A stretch of DNA of 64,000 nt from Oceanihabitans sp. IOP_32 (GCF_009498295.1 NZ_CP040813.1:1743001-1807000); one strand, 5' to 3'. Shown: positions 40,657 to 51,075, counted from the stretch's first letter. Program-made: numbers and translations. Notes: generated from the letters alone by a model not told the origin.

Positions 40657-43128
40657 TTATTTGTTTTCAAAAAAATTGATATTGTATTTTAACTCTAAAG
40701 AAATTAAGGTTTCTATAACTGGCGAGGCCACAAACTCTCTAATTTCGGCATTAAATAAATTGGTAATGCTAAGGCCTAAGGATAAGTTGTCATTAAAGTT
40801 ATAGCCCGCATTGGCATCGACCGTGAAACCGCCAAGTTGACCGTAATTCCAAGTTCTGCCATTTTGAGCATTTTCAACAATTTCATTAACCCCATCGCCA
40901 TCTAAATCTTGTGTTTTGGCTGCCACGTTTATACCGGAGAAGAAATCGTATTTCTGAACATATCTTCCGTAAATAGCACTGTAAAACTTCCCTTTGTTGT
41001 AGTGAAAACCTAAACTAAATTTATGGTTTGGGGTGTTAATGGGTAATTCGCTTTCTAGAACTTGACCATCTAAATTTCCATCGTTTGCAAGATCATTTTT
41101 ATCTAAATCACGATCAAAATACGAGTAGTTAACAGTGGCTCTAAAGCTATCAGAAAAATAATAGTTTAAGCCCAAATCAAAACCATAAGTATCTACGCTA
41201 CCAAAGTTTAAATACGTTAACACAAATGCTCCAGTAGAACCTGGAATTACATCTGCTAAAGCTTGGTCGCCTATCTGGGTTACAAAATTGCCGTTGGCTG
41301 CATCGGCAATATTTACTAAGGGACTAATAAAATTATCAGATTGGTTATAATACGCATTGGTGTCGATAAATAATTTATCAGATAACTGGCCTTTAAATCC
41401 TATTTCGTAAGAGTTAATGGTTTCTACATCTAATTTCGCGATTTTGGTGCCATCTGTTAATGTAAACCCTTCGCCATTACCTAAAACTAAACCACCAAAC
41501 AGGTTGCCTTTAAGATTCAAAATAGAAGGTACCGCAATACCTTTACCATAAGTAATTCTAAAAGTACCCTTATTTATTTTTTTGGTTACCGCTACTTTTG
41601 GAATAAAATTAGTGCCGTATAATTCATGATTATCAATACGTCCACCTAACAAGAAATTTAATCCAGAATCTAACTTATACTCTAATTGCGTGTAAACTCC
41701 GGTCTGATCTAAGTCGATACCTCCTTCATCTAAAAGATAAGTGCCTTTAGAGTCTGCCATATCCAACTGGTATTGTGCGCCTAGAGTTAAATAAAACCGG
41801 CTCCAATTATTATTGTACTGGGCCTCTGCATTAAAACGTTTTGAGGCATCTTTAAAAAGGGCACCACGTGGAAGTACTAATCCAGTTCCTGGGCCAGTAG
41901 GGAACCATTGTTCTGTAAACGAACGCTCGCGTGCTTCTGCCTCAGAAAAACCATTATTTATAAACGACACATAATTTTGTGTGCGTTGATTAATGGCATA
42001 GGTGTCTTCTGTTTTACTCCAGGTGTAATAGGTGTTAGCAAAAAAGTTTTTCGACACAAATTTTAATTGCGCCACGTCAATACTCCAATCTTTTATTTGG
42101 TTTCTACCGGCATTGGTAACCCCTAAATTGTTGTTGTTACTATGGCCGTAATATCCAATAATCTCAGAATCATCACTTGGCTTAAAGTATAATGACGCTC
42201 CATATTTTTGAGAATCGAAATCGCGATCTAAATCTAATTCTTTATAAGCTGTGGTTCCCACATATACGCTATCGGTGTAGTTAAATTCTGTACCTTGAGA
42301 CCTTTCAAAATGAAATTTATAGGCGAATTTATCGTTTATTACTTGGGCATGTCTCAGCCTAGCCGTGAGCACATTTTGGTTTCCCGCACCTATGGCAAAA
42401 GTTGTACCTTCAGATTGTCTTGGGTTTTTAGTAATGGTGCTTACCAGACCATTATGTGCGTTTGGACCATAGAGTGTGCCATTTGGCCCTAGTAATATTT
42501 CAACACGCGAAATATCATCTTTTGTAACCGTAGAGAAAGAACCCATTGGTAATCCTGTAGCGATTAAGGTTGACAACCTGTCGTCGGTAACTTGTAAGTT
42601 TTTAGAATTAAAAGCCGAGTTAAAACCTCTAATATTTATTCCTGTGCCCAAAACACCGCTTCTTACAAAATCGACACCTTTTTGTCTAGCCGCCAGTTCT
42701 CCTATATTAAAGCTTGGGAATTCCTCAATATCTCTTGCCGAAATGACATTTACCGTGGCGGGTACATCGGTGATTTTTTGTGGGGTTTTGCTTGCCGTTA
42801 AAATTACCTCATCTAAAATGCTATTAGACTCGCTTAACTGGGCATTTAATTGCGTTACGCTCCCAGAAGTTACAGAAACACTTTTATTTAAAGTGCCGTA
42901 ACCAATAAAAGATACAGACACATTGTAGGTGCCTTCTTCAAGGTTATCAAGACTAAAATTTCCGTCGTAATCGGTAACGCTTCCTTGGTCTAAATTTTGG
43001 ATATATACTGTGGCTCCAACGAGGGGCAGGCCCGATGTATCTGTAATTTTTCCCTGAATACTTCCAGTGGTTTGAGCACTTACAACCAGAGAACTAAATA
43101 ATATAAATAAAGAGCATAATTTTTTCAT
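40657..43128 (-). CDS. TonB-dependent outer membrane receptor
   Basis: 823 residues from ATG at 43126-43128, which gives a proper signal peptide (MKKLCSLFILFSSLVVSAQ); the longer ORF adds an implausible leader. Carboxypeptidase-regulatory-like domain (GSIQGKITDTSGLPLVGATV) at about 22-105, plug domain (ILDEVILTASKTPQKITDVP ... VEILLGPNGTLYG), and a beta-barrel ending in LISLELKYNINFFENK. No SusD partner, so it is a simple TonB receptor. Within the operon it should bring the substrate across the outer membrane. Confidence 0.9.
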   Translation of the reverse strand: MKKLCSLFILFSSLVVSAQTTGSIQGKITDTSGLPLVGATVYIQNLDQGSVTDYDGNFSLDNLEEGTYNVSVSFIGYGTLNKSVSVTSGSVTQLNAQLSESNSILDEVILTASKTPQKITDVPATVNVISARDIEEFPSFNIGELAARQKGVDFVRSGVLGTGINIRGFNSAFNSKNLQVTDDRLSTLIATGLPMGSFSTVTKDDISRVEILLGPNGTLYGPNAHNGLVSTITKNPRQSEGTTFAIGAGNQNVLTARLRHAQVINDKFAYKFHFERSQGTEFNYTDSVYVGTTAYKELDLDRDFDSQKYGASLYFKPSDDSEIIGYYGHSNNNNLGVTNAGRNQIKDWSIDVAQLKFVSKNFFANTYYTWSKTEDTYAINQRTQNYVSFINNGFSEAEARERSFTEQWFPTGPGTGLVLPRGALFKDASKRFNAEAQYNNNWSRFYLTLGAQYQLDMADSKGTYLLDEGGIDLDQTGVYTQLEYKLDSGLNFLLGGRIDNHELYGTNFIPKVAVTKKINKGTFRITYGKGIAVPSILNLKGNLFGGLVLGNGEGFTLTDGTKIAKLDVETINSYEIGFKGQLSDKLFIDTNAYYNQSDNFISPLVNIADAANGNFVTQIGDQALADVIPGSTGAFVLTYLNFGSVDTYGFDLGLNYYFSDSFRATVNYSYFDRDLDKNDLANDGNLDGQVLESELPINTPNHKFSLGFHYNKGKFYSAIYGRYVQKYDFFSGINVAAKTQDLDGDGVNEIVENAQNGRTWNYGQLGGFTVDANAGYNFNDNLSLGLSITNLFNAEIREFVASPVIETLISLELKYNINFFENK

Positions 43129-43283
43129 GACACAAATAGGATTTAAGTTCAATTTATATGGCAATCTATTATGAAAAAGGAAAGCAGTGCTTAAAAAAAA
43201 TCTTAATACGAAGTATGACTTTAATTGTAATTTTTAAAGAGCAATAAATAGTTTTACTTTATTTATAGTACTATAAAGCGATT

Positions 43284-44702
43284 TTAATTGATGTGTGACT
43301 TTAGTTTTAAAAAGGCCTCTGGTAAATTATTGGAAAGGGTATCGATAACCCGAATCATGAGTTGTTTTTGATTTTTTGTGGGCTCAATACCTATTAGAGG
43401 TGCTTTTATCTCATCTAATAAGCGTGAGGTATTTATCTTGCCTTCCATATATCTGGAAAGCGATATGCTCCAAGAGATATTAGGTACATAATTACTTTGT
43501 TTTTGTCGTTCAATCTCTTTTTCAGTCAAATTATATTTTGCTGAAAGCTTTAAAACTTCGTTGTATTTTTCTTCAATAATTAAGACGTTAATAAAAGACG
43601 TAAAAAAATGATGCCATCGGTGTTTAAACACCTCCTTTTTATATTTTCGCAAAAATGTTTTTGCTGTATTTTCAGCAAGGGTATTTTTTTTAAGTTCGGA
43701 TAACACACGTATTTGGTATGAACAGTAGCCAATTTTTTGATGGTAATTATGTGTCTCGACGTATAAATCTTGATAGTCTTCTAGGAGTTTATAGGCTTTT
43801 TCTGGTTTGTTATTTCGTAATAAAATAGCTACCAAATTATTTAAATACATTAAAACATCGTTATTGTATTGCCTAATCGATAAATAGCCATAGTACTCGG
43901 CTTCTTTAAGCTCATCTTGTTTGGAATGCAACAATACCCGGCTGGCATAATAGTTAGAGAGCAAACGTCTGGAGTACATTTCGCCTTGACTAAAGTAATC
44001 GTCAATTTGATCAAAAACCACTTTTAACTTATCATGCTCGTTGTAATTGGTATACATAAAAGCTACTAAAACAAAGGCTTGGTATCTGTTTTTACCATCA
44101 ATATTTTTATTGTTAAACACTTCAAGCAACCAATTTTCTAAATGTTTGGTTTCGTTGTTATGGAGTGTGTATTGGTTTGTAATTTCTGTAGTTGCTCGAT
44201 AGAGTTTCTCCTTAATGGTTATAGCTTGGGCATAATCTTGTTTATAAGTTTCTAAAAAATCGGCTATGATTTGATGGTCCTTATAACGCATTCTCACTAA
44301 GAGATAAGGTTTGTATTCTTTAGCCAGTTCAAACAAAACCTGAAAACTGAAGTCTGGATTTTTATAATCTTGAATATAGTTTAGGAACTCTTTTTCTTCA
44401 TGGGAAGTAATGGCATCGGTAAGAATCTTTTTTGTTAACGACATCAACCAATTAATTGTATTATCGACATCAAGCTTAGTTAATTTGTTTTCAACCCAGT
44501 CTTTAATATAAGAATATTTGCGTTTGTTGATGGATGTGTCGAAGTCCTGAAACCTGTTTTGAGACAGTGCATTAGCAATTAACAATTCCACGATTTGGAG
44601 TTTTTCAGGATCGGTAAATCGGTAGCTGTCTTTTAGATATTTGGCCTCGTTTGGTAATATAGTTTTACTAAATTCGGTAAATTTTTTAAGCTTGGTTTTC
44701 AT
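43284..44702 (-). CDS. Large helical (TPR-like) protein of unknown function
   Basis: 472 residues, no signal peptide, almost fully helical. Repeating segments (YQAFVLVAFMYTNYNEHDKL, YYASRVLLHSKQDELKEAEY, YLNNLVAILLRNNKPEKAYK, CSYQIRVLSELKKNTLAENT) suggest TPR units. The gene overlaps the end of the exported hydrolase gene by 4 bp (ATGA-type coupling), so it belongs to the operon. It might be a regulator or scaffold, but nothing shows this directly. Confidence 0.65.
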   Translation of the reverse strand: MKTKLKKFTEFSKTILPNEAKYLKDSYRFTDPEKLQIVELLIANALSQNRFQDFDTSINKRKYSYIKDWVENKLTKLDVDNTINWLMSLTKKILTDAITSHEEKEFLNYIQDYKNPDFSFQVLFELAKEYKPYLLVRMRYKDHQIIADFLETYKQDYAQAITIKEKLYRATTEITNQYTLHNNETKHLENWLLEVFNNKNIDGKNRYQAFVLVAFMYTNYNEHDKLKVVFDQIDDYFSQGEMYSRRLLSNYYASRVLLHSKQDELKEAEYYGYLSIRQYNNDVLMYLNNLVAILLRNNKPEKAYKLLEDYQDLYVETHNYHQKIGYCSYQIRVLSELKKNTLAENTAKTFLRKYKKEVFKHRWHHFFTSFINVLIIEEKYNEVLKLSAKYNLTEKEIERQKQSNYVPNISWSISLSRYMEGKINTSRLLDEIKAPLIGIEPTKNQKQLMIRVIDTLSNNLPEAFLKLKSHIN

Positions 44703-45646
44703 TGTTTAAAATCAACAAATTGCTGAATTAATTGGTTTACTTCAAGAGGTTTTTCAAATTGAACAAAATGACCTGCATCTTCAACAAAGGCAAGTTTTAC
44801 CTGTTTTATTTTTCCTGAAGTGCTATTAGCCACACTTTTAACGGTTAAACCAGGATTAAGGTAACGATTAGGTATTAACATATCTTTATCCCCGAAAATG
44901 ACGAGCGTGGGTTGTGTTATTTTACTTAAATCCTCATTTACAGGATCGTCTAGCATTCCAGAAATACTCTTTACAATGGCTTGGCAATGGGCATTAAAAT
45001 CTGAGGCTAAGGTAATTTGTTTTCTATCGTTAATCATCTTAAAAGCTTCTTTTGGCTGTACATAAAAATTAAGGGCATAGTTTTTTTCTATCTGCTGGTC
45101 TGTGGTATTTTTTATCACTTCTGGGGTAAAAAAGCCCTTTAAAATACCTGCATTAATCTCAGAAAACTGTTCGAGACCCGCAGGGGCCACAAGAATTAGT
45201 TTTTCTATGGCTTCTGGATAATTTACGGCCAGCTTTACACTAGCTTGTCCGCCCATAGAATGTCCTACAAGGACAACTTGGTTTAAATCTAATTTCTCAA
45301 TAAATTTATTTAGATGATCGGCAAAATAAGAGGGGGTGTAATCTGCTTTGGGCTTAGACGATTTCCCGTAGCCAGGGAGGTCTAAAGCAATGCAGGTATA
45401 GGTTTGTTTTAAGGTTTCGATGTTTTTGTACCAGGCATCGGCATTACTGCTTAAACCGTGTACAAACAGTAAGGTTGTTTTACCAGAACCTTCTTTAATA
45501 TAACTTATTTCTAAGCTATCAATTATGGCGGTATGGTTCTTAAAATGGTAAGGAGAAAGTATGTCTTTCATAAGTTTTTCTGGATTTTGCGAGAATAGAG
45601 TCGTGTTGGTTAATATGAGGATACACAGAAATGCTAATCGTTTCAT
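44699..45646 (-). CDS. Exported alpha/beta hydrolase
   Basis: 315 residues. Signal peptide MKRLAFLCILILTNTTLFSQ, then an alpha/beta hydrolase: TLLFVHGLSSNADAWYKNIE, nucleophile Ser in VVLVGHSMGGQASVKLA, Asp in LVIFGDKDMLIPNRY, His in FVEDAGHFVQFEKP. Periplasmic location suggests it cuts the substrate brought in by the TonB receptor. Its start overlaps the AMP-ligase stop by 4 bp. Confidence 0.85.
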   Translation of the reverse strand: MKRLAFLCILILTNTTLFSQNPEKLMKDILSPYHFKNHTAIIDSLEISYIKEGSGKTTLLFVHGLSSNADAWYKNIETLKQTYTCIALDLPGYGKSSKPKADYTPSYFADHLNKFIEKLDLNQVVLVGHSMGGQASVKLAVNYPEAIEKLILVAPAGLEQFSEINAGILKGFFTPEVIKNTTDQQIEKNYALNFYVQPKEAFKMINDRKQITLASDFNAHCQAIVKSISGMLDDPVNEDLSKITQPTLVIFGDKDMLIPNRYLNPGLTVKSVANSTSGKIKQVKLAFVEDAGHFVQFEKPLEVNQLIQQFVDFKQ

Positions 45647-47148
45647 TGTTCAGATGTTATAGAATTAAAGTAATTGTAAAGTTGTTTTCTAGACACTTTA
45701 CCTAAAGATGTTAAAGGAATCTTATCTAAAATAAAAATATATTTGGGGTGTTTATAAGGCGCTAAGTTTGTTTTTAAAAACGCACGTATTTTTGCTACCG
45801 ACATGTCTTTTTTAGAACTGGTTACAAAGGCTATGCCGCATTGTCCCCAAGTGTTATGTGTGGTGCTTAACACGACGGCTTTTTTAATACCTTTTAGGGC
45901 TTCTAATTGTGTTTCTATTTCTTGCGGATAAATGTTCTCGCCCCCCGAAATGTACATATCGTCTTTTCGTCCTTTCATATATAAAAAACCATCGCCATCG
46001 CGAGTTACATAATCGCCCGTAAACAGCCAGCCCTTTTTAATTTTTTCGTTTGTTTTAACCGAGTTGTTCCAGTAACCAGGGGTTACAATAGGGCCTTTTA
46101 TACATAATTCGCCTACCTCATTTGGTTTCACACGAACGCCTTTTTGGTTTACAATTTTAGTTTCTAAATAAAAATTAGGTTTACCAATCGAGTTGGGTTT
46201 TAATTGAGCCATTTTATGATGCAGTGAGGTGATGCTTGGTCCTGCTTCGGTTAAACCGTAACCTGGGCGGATATAAATATTTTTTTTACTTTTCCAAAAC
46301 GACACCAATTCTTGTGGTACTTTTTCGCCCCCAGAAATAATATAGCGCAATTTTTTTAGGTTTACGGCTTTAAAAACAGCTGTTTTTTGCATCATGAGGA
46401 GCATGGTAGGTAAAGCCATAAATAATGTGGTTCTGTTAAGTTCTAATAAACACAGTATTTTTTCGGCATCAAATTTTTCTAACAAACCAATGTGTGCACC
46501 TTTGTGCAACAGAGGAGTTACAAAAATATTCCAACCAGATGTATGGTAAGGCGGTAGGGTATTTATGGTAGAATCTCTAAAGGTTATGCCTAGTTGCATA
46601 GAGGTGTTTAGGCTATTCCAGAACAGCATCTTATTGGTGTAAATCACCCCTTTTGGCTTGCCCGTAGTTCCAGAGGTATAGAAAATAAATAAGGGGTTAT
46701 TTGCTTTTATCTGAAAGGTTTTCACTGCTGATTCTTGAGCGTTGTTATAATGGTGTTTTAGAGTTTTAAAAGTGATTTTTTTAAAATTAGTATGGGGTAG
46801 CAATTTAACTTTGGCTTCATGCGTTGTACTGTATACAAGTAAACTTGGTGTACAATCTAAAATAAGTTTAGAAGTTTCGTTTACAGATAAACGATAGTTT
46901 AATGGGACCATAATAATCCCCATACGTTGGCAGACTACAAAAAGCACGATATATTCTAAACGGTGTTCTGATAAAACGGCTATTCTATCGCCTTCTTGTA
47001 AATCTAAGGTTTTAAATTTTTGTATTAAACGATTGGCATAGTGGTGTAGATTGCTGTAGGTATAACTCGTATTGGTGTCATACGAGGTAATAGCAATTTT
47101 GTCTGGCGTATAATCTGCCCATTTCGCTATCCAATCTAGTGTACCCAC
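45643..47148 (-). CDS. AMP-forming acyl-CoA ligase
   Basis: 501 residues. ANL-family motifs: FIFYTSGTTGKPKGVIYTNK (P-loop) near residue 150, RPGYGLTEAGPS (A5), GWLFTGDYVTRDGDGFLYM and GRKDDMYISGGENIYPQEIE (A7-A8), and the C-terminal lysine in LTSLGKVSRKQL. It activates a carboxylic acid with ATP and CoA. Given its neighbours, 3-hydroxybutyrate, acetoacetate or a fatty acid freed by the hydrolases is the likely acid; the motifs alone do not fix the substrate. Overlaps the transporter gene by 13 bp. Confidence 0.87.
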   Translation of the reverse strand: MGTLDWIAKWADYTPDKIAITSYDTNTSYTYSNLHHYANRLIQKFKTLDLQEGDRIAVLSEHRLEYIVLFVVCQRMGIIMVPLNYRLSVNETSKLILDCTPSLLVYSTTHEAKVKLLPHTNFKKITFKTLKHHYNNAQESAVKTFQIKANNPLFIFYTSGTTGKPKGVIYTNKMLFWNSLNTSMQLGITFRDSTINTLPPYHTSGWNIFVTPLLHKGAHIGLLEKFDAEKILCLLELNRTTLFMALPTMLLMMQKTAVFKAVNLKKLRYIISGGEKVPQELVSFWKSKKNIYIRPGYGLTEAGPSITSLHHKMAQLKPNSIGKPNFYLETKIVNQKGVRVKPNEVGELCIKGPIVTPGYWNNSVKTNEKIKKGWLFTGDYVTRDGDGFLYMKGRKDDMYISGGENIYPQEIETQLEALKGIKKAVVLSTTHNTWGQCGIAFVTSSKKDMSVAKIRAFLKTNLAPYKHPKYIFILDKIPLTSLGKVSRKQLYNYFNSITSEQ

Positions 47149-48632
47149 GTTTTATTTTTAGCATCTAATTTATAAAATATATAACCAACTAGCACAGAAC
47201 AAACAATACCAATAGCAGCCGAAACCCCAGGATTGTTTACGGGCTCTTGCATATAAGGTGTTATCCGGCCGTAATAAACCCCAAAATGTACCACAATGGC
47301 CGTGATGCTGGCTATAAAAACCGATCGTGTTGACACATTTTTTAGGAAGGTGCCAAAAAGAACGGGCACAAAAGCGGCTGCAAAGTAGGCGTATACGCCA
47401 TTTTGAGCAAATATGGCAACGCTAACGTTGGGGTTTTGAATTTGCTGCCAGCTGAGCAAAAAGCTTATCAGCCCCAACACAATTATCACGCCTTTATTAA
47501 TGGCAATTGTGTTTTTGTTATATTTATTTTTAAATAAGGGGTTAATAATATCTGATGTAATGGTAATGGATAGCGATTGTATTAAACTCTCTAAAGTAGA
47601 AAGCCCAGCAGAGATTAAACCCACTACAATAACCAATCCAATACCAACAGAAAATTTAGTGACCACATAGGTTGGTATTATTTCGTCCATTCTTAGTTTT
47701 TCGTCGTTAACCATAAAATCTGGAAAACTAATTCGGGCATACAAACCCACTACCACCACTAAAAAGAAAATAATCATAAACGAGATACCACTAAATAAGT
47801 AGGTGTTTATCTTGCTAGGGTCTTTTAATAGTAAAGATTTTGTAATAATGTGTGGTTGGCAAACGATAGCTACTCCAATGACTACTTGAGCCACAATAAT
47901 TTCAAAATAATCGCGAAACAAAAAACTAGAGGCGTTTGTTGGTTTGGTTAAATTAGGATCTATGGCGTTTAATTTATCTATAAAACCAGTTATTCCTTCA
48001 GAAAAATAATGGTAACCTGAGCCAATTAAAATAAGAGCCACGACACACATAATTATAGCTTGAATGGTGTTGGTATACACCATCGAGTTAGCGCCTCCAA
48101 ACATCATATATCCGAATACAAATATGGTAATTGCCATAAGCACATAAAAAGGATCGGCGTTAAGGGATTTGGATATTACTTGTGTGAGCCCGACATTAAT
48201 AAGCACTATAAATGTAATGAGTAATAGCGCTATAATACCAAAGAAAAACGCGTAAGTTTTACTTTTGTAACGTTTTCCTATCCATTGCGCCATGGTTGTT
48301 GCTTTTACCGCATTTCCTTGTTTAACAAAGCCTTTTGTAAAAACAATAAGGGAAATAAAAGCAGCAATGGGCAACACAACAGCAAAAGAAATCACGCCAG
48401 AAAGTCCGTAAAGTGCTATAAACCCTGGGTTAATAATAAATGTCGCAGCACTAGTCATAGACGCCGCTAAAGACAAACCTACTACCCAAGCAGGAAAGCC
48501 AAGATTACCAACGGCATAATCTTTTATACTCGTGTTTTTGCGAGCGCCACGCACAACAAAATATAAAATGACTACAGCGTAAACTGCCAATAAAATCCAC
48601 ATGTAGGTTACCCATTGATTTGATGCTATCAT
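47136..48632 (-). CDS. Sodium:solute symporter (SSS family)
   Basis: 498 residues with about 13 membrane helices. LSLAASMTSAATFIINPGFI in the early helices matches the sodium-binding region of SSS proteins; GLISAGLSTLESLIQSLS is the second conserved region. Monocarboxylate or amino-acid uptake is typical. It is the first gene of the operon 48632-39081 and probably imports the small acid released in the periplasm. No clear promoter recognised in the AT-rich upstream DNA. Confidence 0.88.
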   Translation of the reverse strand: MIASNQWVTYMWILLAVYAVVILYFVVRGARKNTSIKDYAVGNLGFPAWVVGLSLAASMTSAATFIINPGFIALYGLSGVISFAVVLPIAAFISLIVFTKGFVKQGNAVKATTMAQWIGKRYKSKTYAFFFGIIALLLITFIVLINVGLTQVISKSLNADPFYVLMAITIFVFGYMMFGGANSMVYTNTIQAIIMCVVALILIGSGYHYFSEGITGFIDKLNAIDPNLTKPTNASSFLFRDYFEIIVAQVVIGVAIVCQPHIITKSLLLKDPSKINTYLFSGISFMIIFFLVVVVGLYARISFPDFMVNDEKLRMDEIIPTYVVTKFSVGIGLVIVVGLISAGLSTLESLIQSLSITITSDIINPLFKNKYNKNTIAINKGVIIVLGLISFLLSWQQIQNPNVSVAIFAQNGVYAYFAAAFVPVLFGTFLKNVSTRSVFIASITAIVVHFGVYYGRITPYMQEPVNNPGVSAAIGIVCSVLVGYIFYKLDAKNKTWVH

Positions 48633-48873
48633 TTTTATAAAAGTCTTTAAAAAACAAATAACAACCTTTAAATTATTTTAGTTATTCATTTTTATTTTTT
48701 GAGAGGTATGACTTTTGATTAAAATATGAATAAAATTGAGTTATTAATATAATATCGGTACTTTATTTGAGTATGACTTATAATGTGCTTGTATGATTGG
48801 TTGCATGATTAAAGTACTAAATTAGCAAACCTATCTGCTGGGTTAATTACAGGACTTCTTGTAGGAGTTACAT

Positions 48874-49284
48874 TTATTCAATACGCTCAATACTTTCTGA
48901 AAAAATTAAAATCTTGTTGTTCTCGATTTTTTCAAGTATCAATAAGTCCTTATCTTCAGTAATTAAATATTCAGCTTTGGAAGCTACAGATAGTTAAGTA
49001 AAAAGTTGTCTTTTTCATCTCGACAAATCTTAATATCAGATTTAACTTCTATTAATTCTCCAAATTGGCCAAGGTGCTTAAGGATTTTCTCAATATCTTT
49101 TTTCGAGAAGTACTTTTTAAATTTTGGACCACTTACAACATCCATAGATTCTTCGAGTAATTCGCTAGAAAAAAATTAATATAAAGCTCTTGCTTTTAGT
49201 TAGTTAGTTAATTTCACTGAATTTTTTTGTAATTAGAAAGCTAATCCAAAGATTTGTATCGCGGATTATTTTCTTATTTTTCAT
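48874..49284 (-). pseudogene. PIN-domain toxin remnant
   Basis: Minus-strand reading from ATG at 49282-49284: MKNKKIIRDTNLWISFLITK, then stops and frameshifts, then SSELLEESMDVVSGPKFKKY, FSKKDIEKILKHLGQFGELI, EVKSDIKICRDEKDNFLLNY, and in another frame SVASKAEYLITEDKDLLILE to a stop at 48874. These are the parts, in order, of a PIN_3-type (VapC-like) ribonuclease toxin with its conserved Asp residues. At least three lesions make it dead. The rest of 48633-49510 is non-coding. Confidence 0.8.
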
Positions 49285-49385
49285 ATCGTGATTTTCTCGC
49301 TTGCTCAACTTCTTTAGTTATTTCCTCTAATGAAATTTCATCATTGGATTTAGCTCTAATCTTTGATTTAATGAATTATACTCAA
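49274..49385 (-). pseudogene. Antitoxin remnant of the PIN toxin pair
   Basis: The sequence KSKIRAKSNDEISLEEITKE followed by VEQARKSRYEK and a stop at 49274-49276 looks like the C-terminal tail of an antitoxin; its end overlaps the toxin start by 11 bp, the usual arrangement. The N-terminal DNA-binding part is missing upstream. Confidence 0.6.
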
Positions 49386-49510
49386 ATAACGAATCTTTTC
49401 AGCATGTAGTAAAATACTTTTACAGCTTTTTGGGAAACTATAAAAATCAAACTTAGAGGTTTTAAACAGGATTATAAAAAAATCAAGCCAAAATATTCCA
49501 AACAGATTAC

Positions 49511-51070
49511 TTAATTAACAACATTATCCACATTAAAATAACCACCCTTATTTTCTTTTCTACTCAAAGACTGATTGATAATTAAATGCGCCACATTTAT
49601 CATATTGCGCAATTCGCAAAGTGGGGTCGATAGTTTTGATGTTTTATAAAAATCTTCCACCTCGTTATAAATTAAATCCAGGTGCTTTATGGCTTTTGTT
49701 AACCTGTCGTTGCTTCTAACAATACCCACATAATTGCGCATTAAAGCTTGTAATTGTTGCAGGTTGTGTTGAATTAAAATATGCTCTTTAGGGGTCATGG
49801 TACCTGCATCATTCCAAACGGGAATATTCAAATTTAAAGTTTGAGAGCGATCTTCACTTAAATATTTAAAAATATTATGAGCATAAACTAAAGCTTCTAA
49901 TAAAGAATTTGAAGCCAAGCGGTTCGCACCATGCAATCCTGTTCTTGCACATTCGCCGCAAGCAAATAGATGGGGTATAGAGGTTTTTCCGTTTTTATCC
50001 ACATGAATACCACCACACAAATAATGCGCGGCTGGCACCACTGGAATCCAATCGGTTTCTATGCTAATATTATGTGATTTGCACTTATTATAAATGTTGG
50101 GAAAGTGCTTTTTAAACGCTGTTATATCCAAATGGGTGCAATCTAAAAACACATGCGTATCTCCCGTTTTTTTTAATTCACTATCTATACTTTGCGATAC
50201 GATATCTCGGGAAGCCAATTCTGCTTTTTCACTGTATTTGGGCATAAAGCGTTCGCCTGCTTTATTTCGTAAATAGGCGCCAAAGCCTCTAACCGCTTCC
50301 GATATTAAAAATGAAGATTGATTGCCCAGCGCATTGTACATGGCTGTTGGGTGAAACTGCACAAACTCCATATCGGCTATTTTTGCCTTAGCTCTGTAAG
50401 CCATTGCAATGCCATCGCCAGTAGCAATTACTGGGTTTGTTGTATGCCCGTAAACCCAACCAATACCACCTGAAGCCAAAACGGTATGCTGTGCTTTTAT
50501 GGTTAAAATGGTTTCGGTTTTTTGGTCTAAAACATAAGCCCCATAGCAGGCATCAATTTTTGGTTTCACCTCTGTTAAGTGGTGATTTGTAATTAAATCT
50601 ATAGCGAAATGATGGGGTAAAATACGAATGTTTTCCAATTGATGTGCCTTAGTTAATAAGGCCCGCTCAATTTCAAATCCTGTAATATCTTTATGGTGTA
50701 CCACACGATTTTCTGAGTGGCCACCTTCTTTGCCTAAATCTAAATTTCCGCTGGTATCAAAATCAAAATTAGCGCCCCAAGTTATCAGTTCTTCCAAGCG
50801 TTTTGGGCCTTCCTTTACAACCATTTCTACTATAGTAGGGTCACAAAGTCCGTCGCCAGCATTTAGAGTGTCTTGGATGTGTTTCTTAAACGAGTCCTTT
50901 TCAGAATTTAATACCACAGCTACACCACCTTGTGCGTATTTGGTGTTAGATTCTTCTTCGTTAGACTTCGTGATTATAGTTACGGTTCTATCTGGAAATT
51001 TTTCGGCAATTTTAACCGAAAACGTTAAACCTGCAATCCCAGAACCAATAACTAAATAGTTTGTAGTCAT
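49511..51070 (-). CDS. nadB: L-aspartate oxidase
   Basis: 519 residues. FAD-binding LVIGSGIAGLTFSVKIAE at the N terminus, then KYAQGGVAVVL, the fumarate-reductase/aspartate-oxidase signature HHKDITGFEIERALL and SEAVRGFGAYLRNKAGERFM, and PAAHYLCGGIHVDKNGKTSI plus CGECARTGLHGANRLASNSL. It oxidises aspartate to iminoaspartate, the first step of NAD synthesis. It follows nadA by 5 bp in one operon. Confidence 0.95.
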   Translation of the reverse strand: MTTNYLVIGSGIAGLTFSVKIAEKFPDRTVTIITKSNEEESNTKYAQGGVAVVLNSEKDSFKKHIQDTLNAGDGLCDPTIVEMVVKEGPKRLEELITWGANFDFDTSGNLDLGKEGGHSENRVVHHKDITGFEIERALLTKAHQLENIRILPHHFAIDLITNHHLTEVKPKIDACYGAYVLDQKTETILTIKAQHTVLASGGIGWVYGHTTNPVIATGDGIAMAYRAKAKIADMEFVQFHPTAMYNALGNQSSFLISEAVRGFGAYLRNKAGERFMPKYSEKAELASRDIVSQSIDSELKKTGDTHVFLDCTHLDITAFKKHFPNIYNKCKSHNISIETDWIPVVPAAHYLCGGIHVDKNGKTSIPHLFACGECARTGLHGANRLASNSLLEALVYAHNIFKYLSEDRSQTLNLNIPVWNDAGTMTPKEHILIQHNLQQLQALMRNYVGIVRSNDRLTKAIKHLDLIYNEVEDFYKTSKLSTPLCELRNMINVAHLIINQSLSRKENKGGYFNVDNVVN

Positions 51071-51075
51071 TTGGG

